Below are positions 8,017 through 16,338 of a stretch of 41,667 nucleotides of DNA, piece by piece (the first letter of the stretch is position 1; each line of letters opens with the position of its first letter). The notes under the pieces were generated by a model. That model was not told the DNA's origin. It was given only the letters and a program-made list of their open reading frames with translations, and searched no databases. This DNA is from CAZADA01 sp964636945 (lineage in GTDB: Bacteria; Pseudomonadota; Alphaproteobacteria; Caulobacterales; Maricaulaceae). The position numbers and the translations under genes were made by a program. The stretch spans positions 1-41,667 of the forward strand of contig CAZWVH010000022.1 in NCBI GenBank assembly GCA_964636945.1, written 5' to 3'.

Positions 8017-8403
8017 CAGTGATACCTCCCCAAAGGCTTGTGTGTTTTTGGCGGAGACAAAAGAGTGACGACGACTGTCGGTTGCCTTGTTGAGGACAAA
8101 CCGAACCTCCAACACTGCAAAAGAAGTATTGCAGTGCACAAAACGAAACTTCATTGTCTCTCATCGGCAACAGTGCCGAAACAACAAGTTCTCGTCAAGT
8201 TTTATAGGACCCAGAATCGCGATTAACACTTTACATTGGACCATTGCTTTCTATTCATACTCACGAAACACCGCATCATAGCAGCATAATTCTGCTTCAT
8301 CACTTGAAGAAATTCATCAGTTGAGGAATTTGGCTGTTTGCGCAAAGCCGCGCGCACCCCAAGGCGATAGAGCATGCGCAGTGCGCCGCGCACCGATGCG
8401 ATC
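8017..8403. other. Intergenic region upstream of the PHB depolymerase
   Basis: About 390 bases between two minus-strand genes. It contains the SD of the depolymerase (8019-8030 region), a perfect eight-base inverted repeat at 8113-8136, and a relatively AT-rich stretch at 8140-8340 likely to hold the promoter. A possible 50-codon minus-strand frame (8223-8376) has no SD and no recognisable family, so I do not call it. Confidence 0.5.
8113..8136. promoter_or_regulatory. TGC-rich inverted repeat, candidate operator of the PHB depolymerase
   Basis: CACTGCAA (8113-8120), eight-base spacer, TTGCAGTG (8129-8136): perfect arms, continuing into TGCAGTGCA at 8130-8138. It lies about 97 bases upstream of the depolymerase ATG. 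PhaR regulators of PHB metabolism in alphaproteobacteria are known to recognise TGC-rich dyads with CTGC/GCAG half-sites, so PhaR-type control is a reasonable guess. The dyad is seen; the regulator is inferred. It could instead form an mRNA hairpin. Confidence 0.4.
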
Positions 8404-9249
8404 CTAAAATGTGCGGGTGAGTGCAAAGCCGCCTTGGTAGGTGGTCTTAGAGCCAAATGCGGCCACGACAGGGCTGTCAGCCGCATCATTGATGTACTGT
8501 CGAGCGGTTAGCGAACCGGTAATCGCCCAGGGTTTGGCAAAGGTATACCGCGCGTTGAATCGAAATCCGTAGTCTTTCATACCGCTGACGGCTTGGAAGG
8601 GCGTAACGCCCAACCCCGCCGCTTCTGTTGGCGATACGGAATAATAAGCGTCCATGAAATCATTCGACGCCCAGGTCGCAAATGGACCAGCTTGCACGAC
8701 CCACTTCTCGCTAAGCTGTCCGCGATAGCGCAGTCGAAACCGCGCCACTTGACCATCATGGCCGCCGGCCATGTCGGTGAGATAACTGGCGTCAATCGTC
8801 AGCGCATCCCGGCGGTTTTGCGTCATAGGGAAGGGAAAGTTGAGCGCAGCGAATGCGCCGACTTCCACCGACACATCCACAGGTCGCAATGCGGCAACGC
8901 GATCATCGGACACCGAGTTCTTTCGCGCGAACCGAAAGGTGACGGCGGGGCCCGCCTCCACAAACCGCGAGCTGAATAGGTCGGCGCGCAGTCCCTCCCC
9001 GTCGGTACCCACAAATCGACGGGCGCCCCATTGGGCGCGGCCAACAATAAAGGGAATGGCGCGATACTCATCCGAGCCTTCATGTTCTGGGTAAAATCCG
9101 GGACCGATGCCCAGATTGATGGTCGGGCCCTGGCGTTGAGCGCCCCCGTCTTGAGCGAGCGCCGGGCCACCACCAGCAATCACCGCCAAGGCTGCAACGC
9201 TCAACCCAAGCCGCCAGCGCAGATACGCAGTTGTGTGATGATTCTTCAC
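8404..9249 (-). CDS. MipA/OmpV family outer-membrane beta-barrel protein
   Basis: 281 residues. A signal peptide with hydrophobic core LSVAALAVIAGGGPALA is cleaved near residue 32. The start of the mature barrel (GPTINLGIGPGFYPEHEGSDEYRAIPFIVGRAQWGARRFV) is the hallmark N-terminus of MipA/OmpV proteins. The chain ends with alternating beta-strand residues and a C-terminal Phe (GGFALTRTF), as the BAM complex expects. Family members are outer-membrane proteins, some scaffolding murein synthesis or hydrolysis (MipA), others of unknown role. The start is a GTG with GGGGG upstream. The gene has its own upstream region (9250-9389) and no operon partner. Localisation sure, function open. Confidence 0.85.
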   Translation of the reverse strand: MKNHHTTAYLRWRLGLSVAALAVIAGGGPALAQDGGAQRQGPTINLGIGPGFYPEHEGSDEYRAIPFIVGRAQWGARRFVGTDGEGLRADLFSSRFVEAGPAVTFRFARKNSVSDDRVAALRPVDVSVEVGAFAALNFPFPMTQNRRDALTIDASYLTDMAGGHDGQVARFRLRYRGQLSEKWVVQAGPFATWASNDFMDAYYSVSPTEAAGLGVTPFQAVSGMKDYGFRFNARYTFAKPWAITGSLTARQYINDAADSPVVAAFGSKTTYQGGFALTRTF

Positions 9250-9389
9250 CCAATGCCCCCGTTGCGATGCGATCGCAGCGCCGGACCTGTCAGCGTTTTG
9301 GGCCGTTCTTACCGGTTATGCGATACCTCACACCAATACCATGATGAACTTTCTGGCGCCGTCAAGCACGCACTTGGCCGAGCGCGCAC

Positions 9390-10256
9390 TTAGGCTCTGG
9401 CGGTCAATCGCTTCACCAAGCTTGAGGTGTCCCAGCGACCGCCTCCCATGGCCTGAATGTCGGCATAGAATTGGTCGACCAAAGCGGCGAGCGGCAGTTT
9501 TGCGCCATTACTGCGCGCTTCGTCGAGGGCGATGGCGAGATCCTTGCGCATCCAATCGACGGCGAAACCGAAATTGAACTCACCGCAAGCCATGGTGGCG
9601 GCCCGATTGTCCATTTGCCAGCTTTGCGCCGCGCCCTGACCAATGGCGGCAAACACCTTGTCCACGTCAAGGCCAGCGGTTTGGGCAAAGTGAACACCCT
9701 CGCTTAAGCCCTGCAACACGCCGGCAATACACAATTGGTTGACCATTTTAGTGAGCTGTCCCGCGCCCGCCGGTCCCATATGGGTCATGGCCTTGGCGTA
9801 CGCGTTCATTATTGGCTCGGCTTTGGCGTATGCCGTATCCGCGCCGCCGCACATGATGGTGAGCTGGCCGCTTTCTGCACCAGCCTGACCGCCAGAAACG
9901 GGCGCATCGACAAACATCAAGCCCACCTTTGTGCACGCCGCATCCAGCTCGCGCGCCACTTCGGCCGAGGCCGTGGTGTGATCGATCAAAATCGCGCCCT
10001 TGGCCATCACACGGATCGCCCGATGCGCCACCTCGCGCACATCATGGTCATTGCCCACGCACATCAGCACGGCGTCAACATCCGCTACAGTTTCCTCAAC
10101 AGTGTCGTGGGCTTCGCCGGGATTGACCTGCGCCCACACGCGCGCCCGGTCAGTTGTGCGGTTCCACACACGGGTGTGGTGTCCGGCTTTGGCCAAATGC
10201 CCGGCCATGGGGCCGCCCATCACGCCCAGGCCGAGAAATGCAAGTGTGGTGGTCAT
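9390..10256 (-). CDS. NAD(P)-dependent beta-hydroxyacid dehydrogenase (3-hydroxyisobutyrate dehydrogenase family)
   Basis: 288 residues, typical length. Rossmann motif GLGVMGG (about 9-15), substrate segment DAPVSGGQAGAESGQLTIMCGG (about 118-138) and catalytic Lys170 in GAGQLTKMVNQL are all present. The family includes 3-hydroxyisobutyrate dehydrogenase (MmsB) and tartronate semialdehyde reductase (GarR); the sequence does not separate them with certainty. A valine-pathway role would fit the isobutyryl-CoA dehydrogenase-like gene 8 kb away, but they are not linked in an operon. The frame could extend to 10421, but that would overlap the divergent deacetylase gene. AAGGA lies nine bases before the ATG at 10256. 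Confidence 0.87.
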   Translation of the reverse strand: MTTTLAFLGLGVMGGPMAGHLAKAGHHTRVWNRTTDRARVWAQVNPGEAHDTVEETVADVDAVLMCVGNDHDVREVAHRAIRVMAKGAILIDHTTASAEVARELDAACTKVGLMFVDAPVSGGQAGAESGQLTIMCGGADTAYAKAEPIMNAYAKAMTHMGPAGAGQLTKMVNQLCIAGVLQGLSEGVHFAQTAGLDVDKVFAAIGQGAAQSWQMDNRAATMACGEFNFGFAVDWMRKDLAIALDEARSNGAKLPLAALVDQFYADIQAMGGGRWDTSSLVKRLTARA

Positions 10257-10361
10257 GGGAGGGTTCCTTGATGAGTCAATCATGCCTACACAGCGTCGGG
10301 AACTTAGCCAAACCATGTCTATACCCTGAGCGAACCCAGTACACCTCCGCGAGGTCATTTC

Positions 10362-11414
10362 ATGCGCGTCATCTACGATCCGGCCGTTCTCAAGCACACT
10401 GCGCGCGGTGAACTCAAGCACGGGCGTATAATCCCGGCGCGCGAACGCCCTGAGCGGGCACAGATGATCGTAGAGCGGCTGCAGTCTATTGAGGGGTTTG
10501 ATTTCTCAATGCCGCCGAATTTGGACATGGACTTGATTCGTATCGTTCACGATGCGGACTATGTGGCGTTTCTGCAATCTGTATGGACTGATTGGCGCAA
10601 CACGGTTGGCGGTGATGATGGTGACACGCCTGACGCCCTGCCACTGACTTTCATGGCGCGGAGCTTTCCAAACCAGCCGCCAAGCGCAATCGCCGCCAAG
10701 CTCGGATACTATGGCTTTGACGCCGGCACGCCGATCACCGAGCACACCTGGACTTCTGCTAGCGCCGCGGCCGCCAGCGCCATTGAAGCCGCGCGATTGA
10801 TTGCCGGCGGCACGGAACGTCTGGTATTCGCGCTGACCCGGCCGCCGGGGCACCATGCCGCCCACGATCAATTTGGCGGGTACTGTTTTTTAAACAACGC
10901 CGCTTTGGCCGCCCAAACCGCGCTCAACGCCAGTGCTGAACGGGTGGCGATTTTGGATGTGGACTATCATCATGGCAATGGCAGCCAGTCGATCTTTTAC
11001 GAGTTCGCGGATGTCTTGGTGGTGAACATCCACGCTGATCCGAGTTTTGAGTATCCGTTTTTTCTTGGTCATGCTGATGAAACTGGTCGGGGCGCGGGCG
11101 AGGGCGCGAATGTGAACCTGCCACTTCCCGCCGGAACAGAGTGGCCACACTATCGCCGCGCACTTGACAGCGCGCTGGCCGCCATAACGAAGTTTAGTCC
11201 CGATGTCTTGATCCTAAGCTGGGGCTTCGACACGTTCATCGAGGACCCCTTGTCGACTTTTAAACTGTACACTGATGATTTCTCACGGCTTGGTGAGGCC
11301 ATCGGAGGATTGCGCGTTCCCACACTGATCGTTTTGGAAGGCGGATATGCCGTAGATGCGTTGGGCGCGAATGTGCTGAACGGTTTGTCGGGGCTGGCAA
11401 ATGGCGCCGGGTGA
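10362..11414 (+). CDS. Acetylpolyamine amidohydrolase-type histone deacetylase family protein
   Basis: 350 residues, cytoplasmic zinc hydrolase of the HDAC superfamily. Residues of the active site are visible: tandem histidines H164/H165 in TRPPGHHA, zinc ligands D201 and H203 in DVDYHHGNG, D290 in WGFDTFIEDPL, and the Tyr of LEGGY (329). The whole layout (MRVIYDPAVLKH start, HTWTSA segment, FFLGHADETGRGAGEG, TFIEDPLSTFKL) parallels Mycoplana acetylpolyamine amidohydrolase, which deacetylates acetylputrescine, acetylcadaverine and acetylspermidine. GAGG lies seven bases before the ATG. It is divergent from the hydroxyacid dehydrogenase across 105 bases that probably hold both promoters. Polyamine substrate is inferred from this similarity; another acylated amine or protein is possible. 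Confidence 0.88.
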   Translation: MRVIYDPAVLKHTARGELKHGRIIPARERPERAQMIVERLQSIEGFDFSMPPNLDMDLIRIVHDADYVAFLQSVWTDWRNTVGGDDGDTPDALPLTFMARSFPNQPPSAIAAKLGYYGFDAGTPITEHTWTSASAAAASAIEAARLIAGGTERLVFALTRPPGHHAAHDQFGGYCFLNNAALAAQTALNASAERVAILDVDYHHGNGSQSIFYEFADVLVVNIHADPSFEYPFFLGHADETGRGAGEGANVNLPLPAGTEWPHYRRALDSALAAITKFSPDVLILSWGFDTFIEDPLSTFKLYTDDFSRLGEAIGGLRVPTLIVLEGGYAVDALGANVLNGLSGLANGAG

Positions 11415-11431
11415 AGTGCGCGCCTGGTCTC

Positions 11432-12196
11432 CTATTGCACCTTTAGGCTCTCAATGGCGATGGCATCCGCGATCGGCGCGCCATAGGCGGAGTTGACCGC
11501 AATGCGCAGCGCTTCAGCAGCCGATGCATCATTCACCGCCGGCTCGCCTCCCGCCGCCAAATCGTACACGGCCTGGAGAACGGAGTGCCGCACCACGGGC
11601 AATTCGCGGTTGAACCTCACCCCCATGGCCTGATCATTGACAACAACACGCGCATCCAAAACCAGCAGGCCGCGCCCGCCATCACTCAGCGCGAGAGGCG
11701 CGGAAAACTGTCCTAGATTCACCAACACTGGACCGCGCGAGACAAAGGCCTGCGACGCGGAGGTCGCTTCGCCCATCCACCAACCGCCCGCCATCAGGCA
11801 GGCGCAGACCATTGCCGTGATGAATGACGGCATGGCGCGACGAATACGTTGGGTGAGAGCCACAACACCGGCGTCAATTCGCTTGCCGATCGCCAAAACG
11901 CCGCCAGCACCAGCCCGCGCCAGGCCTGCAATGTGTTCCAAGACGGTGCGATGCTCTTGCCCTGAACCCCACCGTGTCAATTTGGCATAGATATTTGTCA
12001 GACCACTGTCATTGGCAGCCCGACGCGTGGAAGGCCCAGCCTGAGCCTGAAAGGCGAGTTTAGCGCCGAACAAAAAACGAAGCGTTCCAACGGAACGTGG
12101 TTTCACTTCGCGCCGAGACGTCGTCTCGCACAAAAGGTCGGCCAGTCGCGCCACAGAGTTCGCCGCTTCAAGTGTTTTGGTGTTTCCAGTATTCAC
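11432..12196 (-). CDS. Unrecognised single-pass membrane protein
   Basis: 254 residues, not recognised with confidence. A basic, probably cytoplasmic N-terminal half is followed by one membrane helix at about 124-142 (FITAMVCACLMAGGWWMG) and a C-terminal domain of about 110 residues outside. That part (PVLVNLGQFSAPL, ARVVVNDQ, ELPVVRHSVLQAVYDLA, ending ESLKVQ) faintly recalls the order of elements in FliL-type periplasmic domains: a membrane helix, a beta-rich segment, then a helix with LP-x-VR. The resemblance is weak and no flagellar genes are nearby. Convergent with the deacetylase gene, with only 17 bases between the stops. Confidence 0.6.
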   Translation of the reverse strand: MNTGNTKTLEAANSVARLADLLCETTSRREVKPRSVGTLRFLFGAKLAFQAQAGPSTRRAANDSGLTNIYAKLTRWGSGQEHRTVLEHIAGLARAGAGGVLAIGKRIDAGVVALTQRIRRAMPSFITAMVCACLMAGGWWMGEATSASQAFVSRGPVLVNLGQFSAPLALSDGGRGLLVLDARVVVNDQAMGVRFNRELPVVRHSVLQAVYDLAAGGEPAVNDASAAEALRIAVNSAYGAPIADAIAIESLKVQ

Positions 12197-12340
12197 AAAA
12201 AATGCCTGCCCGCTTAGGGACCGCCGGCGACGCGCACACCCACCTCGCCCCGCGATCCGGTGTCACTCATCAGAGGATGAAGCAAATACCGCGCCAAGCT
12301 GGTTAAAAATCTGAAAACAAAAGGGAAAACAACTACTCGT

Positions 12341-12991
12341 TTACGCACCGTAGGCGTGGGCGTGCGATTGATCTCTCGCCACATTGCGGTCGCCAACAAT
12401 ATAGCGTTCCAAGTGTGCTTCCGCCTCTTTCTTGGTGGAGCCCGCCCGCCCCACAACGGCCTTGGACACCGCGCGCCACTCGGCGGCCGTGAAGCGCATC
12501 GACGTCATTTCATTTTTTAACGGTTGAAACCGTCCACGCAAACGACGCGTATCTCTGAACCATTCGGCTAAACGCTGAACACGCGCGGCGCTCTCGGCCG
12601 CTTTGCGTTCCTTTTCCAACTGTTTCCATTGCGCTTGGGCCTTTTGCGTGTTGATCGCCGCAGCCGTTTCGGTCGCGACCGACGACAGCGAAGCCACACC
12701 AAAAGCAGCGAATGCGTCGGCAAGTTTACGCAACCCATTGAGCGTGGCTTTCTTGCCGCCAAACAGTTCGGCAACCTGGATGAGATGCTCCAAATCACTC
12801 ACCGCGTCTTGGGCAGACGGTCGTCCTTTTTTTATGGATTGGGGATCCAACTCGGCCACATGATTGGCGAGAAACGCCAATGTGTCCTCCGGACATTCCT
12901 TCAGCGCCGGCCGCAAATGGTGCAGACAAGAGCGCGCCCGCATCCACCCATCCTGCAATTTCAGGATTTCGCCCAATTCAGCGCAATTCAT
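12341..12991 (-). CDS. Hypothetical helical protein
   Basis: 216 residues, no signal peptide or membrane segment; no family recognised. It looks largely alpha-helical. The middle (about 112-145: INTQKAQAQWKQLEKERKAA...) is charged and could form a coiled coil. The C-terminal part is basic (FRDTRRLRGRFQPLKNE, KAVVGRAGSTKKEAEAHLERY). GTGAGG/GCGAGG sequences precede the ATG, making the start plausible. It is divergent from parC across 194 bases, and the membrane-protein gene starting at 12196 follows 145 bases downstream on the same strand. Confidence 0.6.
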   Translation of the reverse strand: MNCAELGEILKLQDGWMRARSCLHHLRPALKECPEDTLAFLANHVAELDPQSIKKGRPSAQDAVSDLEHLIQVAELFGGKKATLNGLRKLADAFAAFGVASLSSVATETAAAINTQKAQAQWKQLEKERKAAESAARVQRLAEWFRDTRRLRGRFQPLKNEMTSMRFTAAEWRAVSKAVVGRAGSTKKEAEAHLERYIVGDRNVARDQSHAHAYGA

Positions 12992-13185
12992 GTCCTCGCC
13001 TCACCATCCCGTCAGCGTTTCCCCATTACGCCGACCGCCCAATGACGTCCGGTCGGCACCTATACACTGCAAACCGCCCTGGCCAAAAACGCGCCACACT
13101 CAAACAAGCAAGAATCGGATCATCTCACGAATCTGGAACAACACACCCCATATTCAAGCAAAGCGAAGCGGGTTAAGCGGCTATC

Positions 13186-15453
13186 ATGACTGATGTGATC
13201 GATACGGGCGACGGCCCAAACAATGGCGGCGGACGGGTGGTGGATGAACCGGCTGCACGCGCCCTATCCGAACGTTATCTGGCCTATGCGTTGTCCACGA
13301 TTACCGCCCGCGCCCTGCCGGATGTGCGCGATGGCCTCAAGCCCGTTCAGCGCCGAATTTTGTATACCATGCACGGGCTCGGTTTAACCGCCGGTGGCGG
13401 CTTTAAAAAATGCTCGAAACTCGTTGGCGATGTCATGGGCAACTATCACCCCCATGGCGACCAGGCGATCTACGACGCCCTGGTGCGTCTGGCCCAGGAT
13501 TTCTCCGTGCGTGCGCCCCTAGTCGATCCACAGGGCAATTTTGGCACACTCGACGGTGATCCGCCCGCCGCCTATCGCTACACCGAAGCGCGCCTAACCA
13601 AAGCGGCCGAAACCCTGCTTGACGGCCTCAATCAAGGCGCTGTGGACTTCCGCCTGACCTACAATGAAGAAGATCAGGAACCAGTGGTGCTCGCCGCCGC
13701 CTTCCCCAATCTTTTGGTCAATGGCTCGGCGGGGATCGCGGTGGGCATGGCCACCAATATCCCCCCTCATCACCCCATCGAAATGATCGACGCCGCGCGC
13801 GCGCTGATTGCTAAGCCAGAAACGCCCGTGGCCGATCTTCTCACAATTGCGCCCGGTCCCGATCTTCCCACCGGAGGAGTGATCGTGGAGAGCGCCGACG
13901 CCATCCGCACAACCTATGAGACCGGTCGTGGCGGCATCCGTCTTCGCGCGCGGTGGACCAAAGAAGACGCCGATCGTGGACAATGGGCGGCTGTGATCAC
14001 CGAAATCCCTTATCAGGTGCAAAAGGGTAAACTGGTGGAGCGCATCGCTTCGCTCATGGAGGCCAAAAAGCTGCCGCTTGTGGGCGATGTGCGCGATGAA
14101 AGCGCTGAGGACGTGCGCTTGGTCATTGAGCCCAAATCCCGCAGCGTCGATCCGGACATGATGATGGAAGCGCTGTTTAAGCAGTGCGATCTGGAAGTTC
14201 GGGTATCGATGAACCTCAATGTGCTGGACGCCCAGGGCGCGCCGCGCGTGATGGATCTGCGCGAGGCGCTTAAGGCGTTCCTGGATCACAAACGCGACAC
14301 TTTGCAACGCCGGTCGCGCTGGCGGCTGGGCAAGATCGCTGAACGCCTGGAAATCTTGGCCGGGTTGCTGATTGCCTATCTCAATATTGATAAGGTTATT
14401 CGCATCATCCGGACCGAAGACGAACCCAAACCGGTACTCAGAAAAAAGTTCGGTCTCAGTGATGTCCAGGCCGAGGCGGTTTTGAATATGCGTTTGCGCT
14501 CATTGCGCAAGCTCGAAGAGATCGAGATCAAGGGCGAGCAAAAAGAACTTAAAGCAGAACAAAAAGACTTGGAAGGCCTGCTCAAGAGTGAGTCCCGGCA
14601 ATGGAAGCGGGTGGACGACGAATTGGCGACCACGCGGGAGGTCTTCGCCAAGGATCCCGTTCTCGCGCCCCGGCGCACGACGTTTGATCGCCCGCCCGCC
14701 ATCGCCGCCGATGTGGGCGCTGAAGCATTTGTGGCGCGCGAAGACATCACCGTGGTGCTCTCCAAACTTGGCTGGATCCGCGCCGCCAAGGGCCATTTGA
14801 ACGATGTGTCCGAGCTTAAATACAAGGACGGCGACGAAGCTGCCTTCGCGGTGCAATGCTCGACCGTGGACAAGCTGATCCTTTTCGTCAGCGATGGACG
14901 CGCGCACACTCTGGCGTGCGACGGTTTGCCGGGCGGGCGTGGCGCGGGAGAGCCCCTGCGCTTGCATGTGGACTTGGCTGAAGGCGCGGAACCAGTGGCG
15001 CTGCGTCGACTTGACGATGGCGCCAAGGTCGCCCTCGCCAGCTCCAGCGGGCGCGGATTCATTGCGCCGCTTGCCGAGCTTGCCGCGCAAAAGCGCGCCG
15101 GCCGGCATGTGATGACGTTGGACGAAGACGAGCGGCTCGCCGTCGTCACCCCGGCCAGTGGCGATCATGTCGCCGTGGTGGGGACCAACCGCAAGCTGCT
15201 ATTGTTCCCCGCCGCTGAGCTGCCGGAAATGACGCGGGGCAAGGGCGTGCGCCTACAAACCTATCGCAACAAAGGGCTGGACATTGTCACCCTGGCGGAC
15301 ATCGCATTCTTCACCGCTGAGGACGGTTTCGCCTGGCGCGACGGGGCCGGCCGGCGCATCGGCCTTGACGAATGGCGCGAGTGGCTGGGCAAGCGCGCCG
15401 GCGCCGGCAAGGCCGCTCCTAAGGGCTTTCCGCGCAGTGGGCGGTTTGGGTGA
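13186..15453 (+). CDS. parC: DNA topoisomerase IV subunit A
   Basis: 755 residues. With ParE it decatenates daughter chromosomes, cutting both strands and passing a duplex. Visible: RALPDVRDGLKPVQRRILYTMHGL (about 42-65), the helix NYHPHGDQAIYDALVRLAQDFS, catalytic Tyr132 in AAYRYTEARLT, NLLVNGSAGIAVGMATNIPPHH, the coiled-coil segment RKLEEIEIKGEQKELKAEQKDLEGLLKSE (about 445-473), and a shorter beta-pinwheel C-terminal domain than GyrA's, lacking a clear GyrA box (QRRGGKG). That, and the length, separates it from GyrA. At the position of E. coli ParC Ser80 this protein has Gln93, and at Glu84 Asp97, the quinolone-contact residues. The gene stands alone, with 194 bases to the divergent neighbour. 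Confidence 0.95.
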   Translation: MTDVIDTGDGPNNGGGRVVDEPAARALSERYLAYALSTITARALPDVRDGLKPVQRRILYTMHGLGLTAGGGFKKCSKLVGDVMGNYHPHGDQAIYDALVRLAQDFSVRAPLVDPQGNFGTLDGDPPAAYRYTEARLTKAAETLLDGLNQGAVDFRLTYNEEDQEPVVLAAAFPNLLVNGSAGIAVGMATNIPPHHPIEMIDAARALIAKPETPVADLLTIAPGPDLPTGGVIVESADAIRTTYETGRGGIRLRARWTKEDADRGQWAAVITEIPYQVQKGKLVERIASLMEAKKLPLVGDVRDESAEDVRLVIEPKSRSVDPDMMMEALFKQCDLEVRVSMNLNVLDAQGAPRVMDLREALKAFLDHKRDTLQRRSRWRLGKIAERLEILAGLLIAYLNIDKVIRIIRTEDEPKPVLRKKFGLSDVQAEAVLNMRLRSLRKLEEIEIKGEQKELKAEQKDLEGLLKSESRQWKRVDDELATTREVFAKDPVLAPRRTTFDRPPAIAADVGAEAFVAREDITVVLSKLGWIRAAKGHLNDVSELKYKDGDEAAFAVQCSTVDKLILFVSDGRAHTLACDGLPGGRGAGEPLRLHVDLAEGAEPVALRRLDDGAKVALASSSGRGFIAPLAELAAQKRAGRHVMTLDEDERLAVVTPASGDHVAVVGTNRKLLLFPAAELPEMTRGKGVRLQTYRNKGLDIVTLADIAFFTAEDGFAWRDGAGRRIGLDEWREWLGKRAGAGKAAPKGFPRSGRFG

Positions 15454-15461
15454 GAGTGAAG

Positions 15462-15487
15462 AGCGGGTGTGAATATCCACCCCCGCT
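15462..15487. terminator. Possible bidirectional terminator hairpin between parC and the metal cassette
   Basis: AGCGGG-T-GTG (15462-15471) pairs with CAC-C-CCCGCT (15478-15487) around a six-base loop, with one mismatch. It lies in the 74-base gap between the convergent stops. No T-run follows on either strand, so it is only a weak terminator candidate. Confidence 0.35.
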
Positions 15488-15527
15488 CAGATGTCTCAGT
15501 ATTGGTGATGACCCATTGGCATCCCGG

Positions 15528-15914
15528 TCATAACAATATCTCCGCTGCAAAAAAGGCGAAAAAGCCGCCTATAGAGTAGGCGACCCAAGCTATAGCGAGG
15601 ATCACCGTTCCCCAACGCCGCAAGCGAAGACATGCGCGCGCTTGGGCAGGGTCAATAGAGCATGGTGCGCTGCGGCTGCGCCATTTTGCGTAGCTCGCAA
15701 TGATCAGCATGACGCCGGCGACAGCGAACGCCCATTCCTTATGCGCAGAAAGCCAGACGAGGCCGGGCGCATTGGCCGCGAGGCCGGCCATCACGGCTCC
15801 AGCGCCCAACGTGATGAGCAGGGCGGGAAGCGCACAGCACAATAACGTTGAGACACTGGCGAACAGCGCCAATGTCGGTCCCCCCGTTTCGCGCAGCGCG
15901 AGATTAAGACGCAT
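15528..15914 (-). CDS. MerT-like heavy-metal transport membrane protein
   Basis: 128 residues with three or four membrane helices. The first helix carries vicinal cysteines C26-C27 (STLLCCALPALL), and the cytoplasmic loop has a second pair, C85 and C95 (APCSIDPAQARAC). This is the cysteine layout of MerT, which accepts Hg(II) from periplasmic MerP and moves it across the inner membrane. GGAGG sits six bases before the ATG at 15914, eight codons inside the longest frame, giving an 11-base overlap with the HMA gene upstream. No mercuric reductase (MerA) or MerR is in the window, so the ion could be another thiophilic or divalent metal. MerT-like topology is confident, the ion is not. Confidence 0.75.
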   Translation of the reverse strand: MRLNLALRETGGPTLALFASVSTLLCCALPALLITLGAGAVMAGLAANAPGLVWLSAHKEWAFAVAGVMLIIASYAKWRSRSAPCSIDPAQARACLRLRRWGTVILAIAWVAYSIGGFFAFFAAEILL

Positions 15915-16323
15915 CGTCCGCCTCCGCCTCATCTGCACGGTGAATGGCGGAGGTCTTATAGCCGGCCTTCTTCACCAAATCCTCGATGGTCGCATCATCC
16001 ATAACCGACCCATTGTTAAGAACGAGGCTCAGCACTTTGGTGTCCAGGTCGACGTAAACAGCCGCCACTTCTTCTCGGCGACCGAATGTCTTGCTCATTG
16101 CGGTAGCGCAAAAGTCGCATACCACTCCGAGCACATCGACGGTCACTAGCGATCCGCCTTCGGCCAAAGCTGCCTGGATATCCGCATTCACCGGGACGTC
16201 ATGATCGTGGTCATGTCCGGAATGGCCATGCTGGTGATCGTGTTGATGATCCTCGCTATGTTCCTGCGCCATGACGGGCGAGGCAAATGTCAATGCGGCG
16301 GCGAGCGCAAAAATGCGAAACAT
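15904..16323 (-). CDS. Secreted His-rich heavy-metal-associated (MerP-like) domain protein
   Basis: 139 residues. A signal peptide (MFRIFALAAALTFASPVMA) is followed by a histidine-rich stretch (22-41: HSEDHQHDHQHGHSGHDHDH) and an HMA-fold domain with metal-binding C69-x2-C72 in GVVCDFCATAMSK and the typical end (IEDLVKKAGY). HMA proteins bind soft metals in the ferredoxin-like fold; the His-rich arm could bind Zn, Cu or Ni. In the periplasm it would hand metal to the MerT-like partner encoded just downstream, as MerP does with MerT. GGAGA lies six bases before the ATG. The two genes overlap by 11 bases. Confidence 0.82.
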   Translation of the reverse strand: MFRIFALAAALTFASPVMAQEHSEDHQHDHQHGHSGHDHDHDVPVNADIQAALAEGGSLVTVDVLGVVCDFCATAMSKTFGRREEVAAVYVDLDTKVLSLVLNNGSVMDDATIEDLVKKAGYKTSAIHRADEAEADDAS

Positions 16324-16338
16324 GAGAGTTCTCCAATT

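Noticed and set aside
8223..8489. 88-codon minus-strand frame at the end of the MipA/OmpV gene
   Set aside because: It overlaps the barrel gene out of frame, lacks an SD at any plausible start, and resembles no family.
10257..10421. N-terminal extension of the hydroxyacid dehydrogenase
   Set aside because: It would overlap the divergent deacetylase gene, and the GxGxxG domain begins right after the ATG at 10256.
13594..14307. 237-codon minus-strand frame within parC
   Set aside because: It is antisense to an intact topoisomerase domain; its composition is typical of the complementary strand of GC-rich genes.
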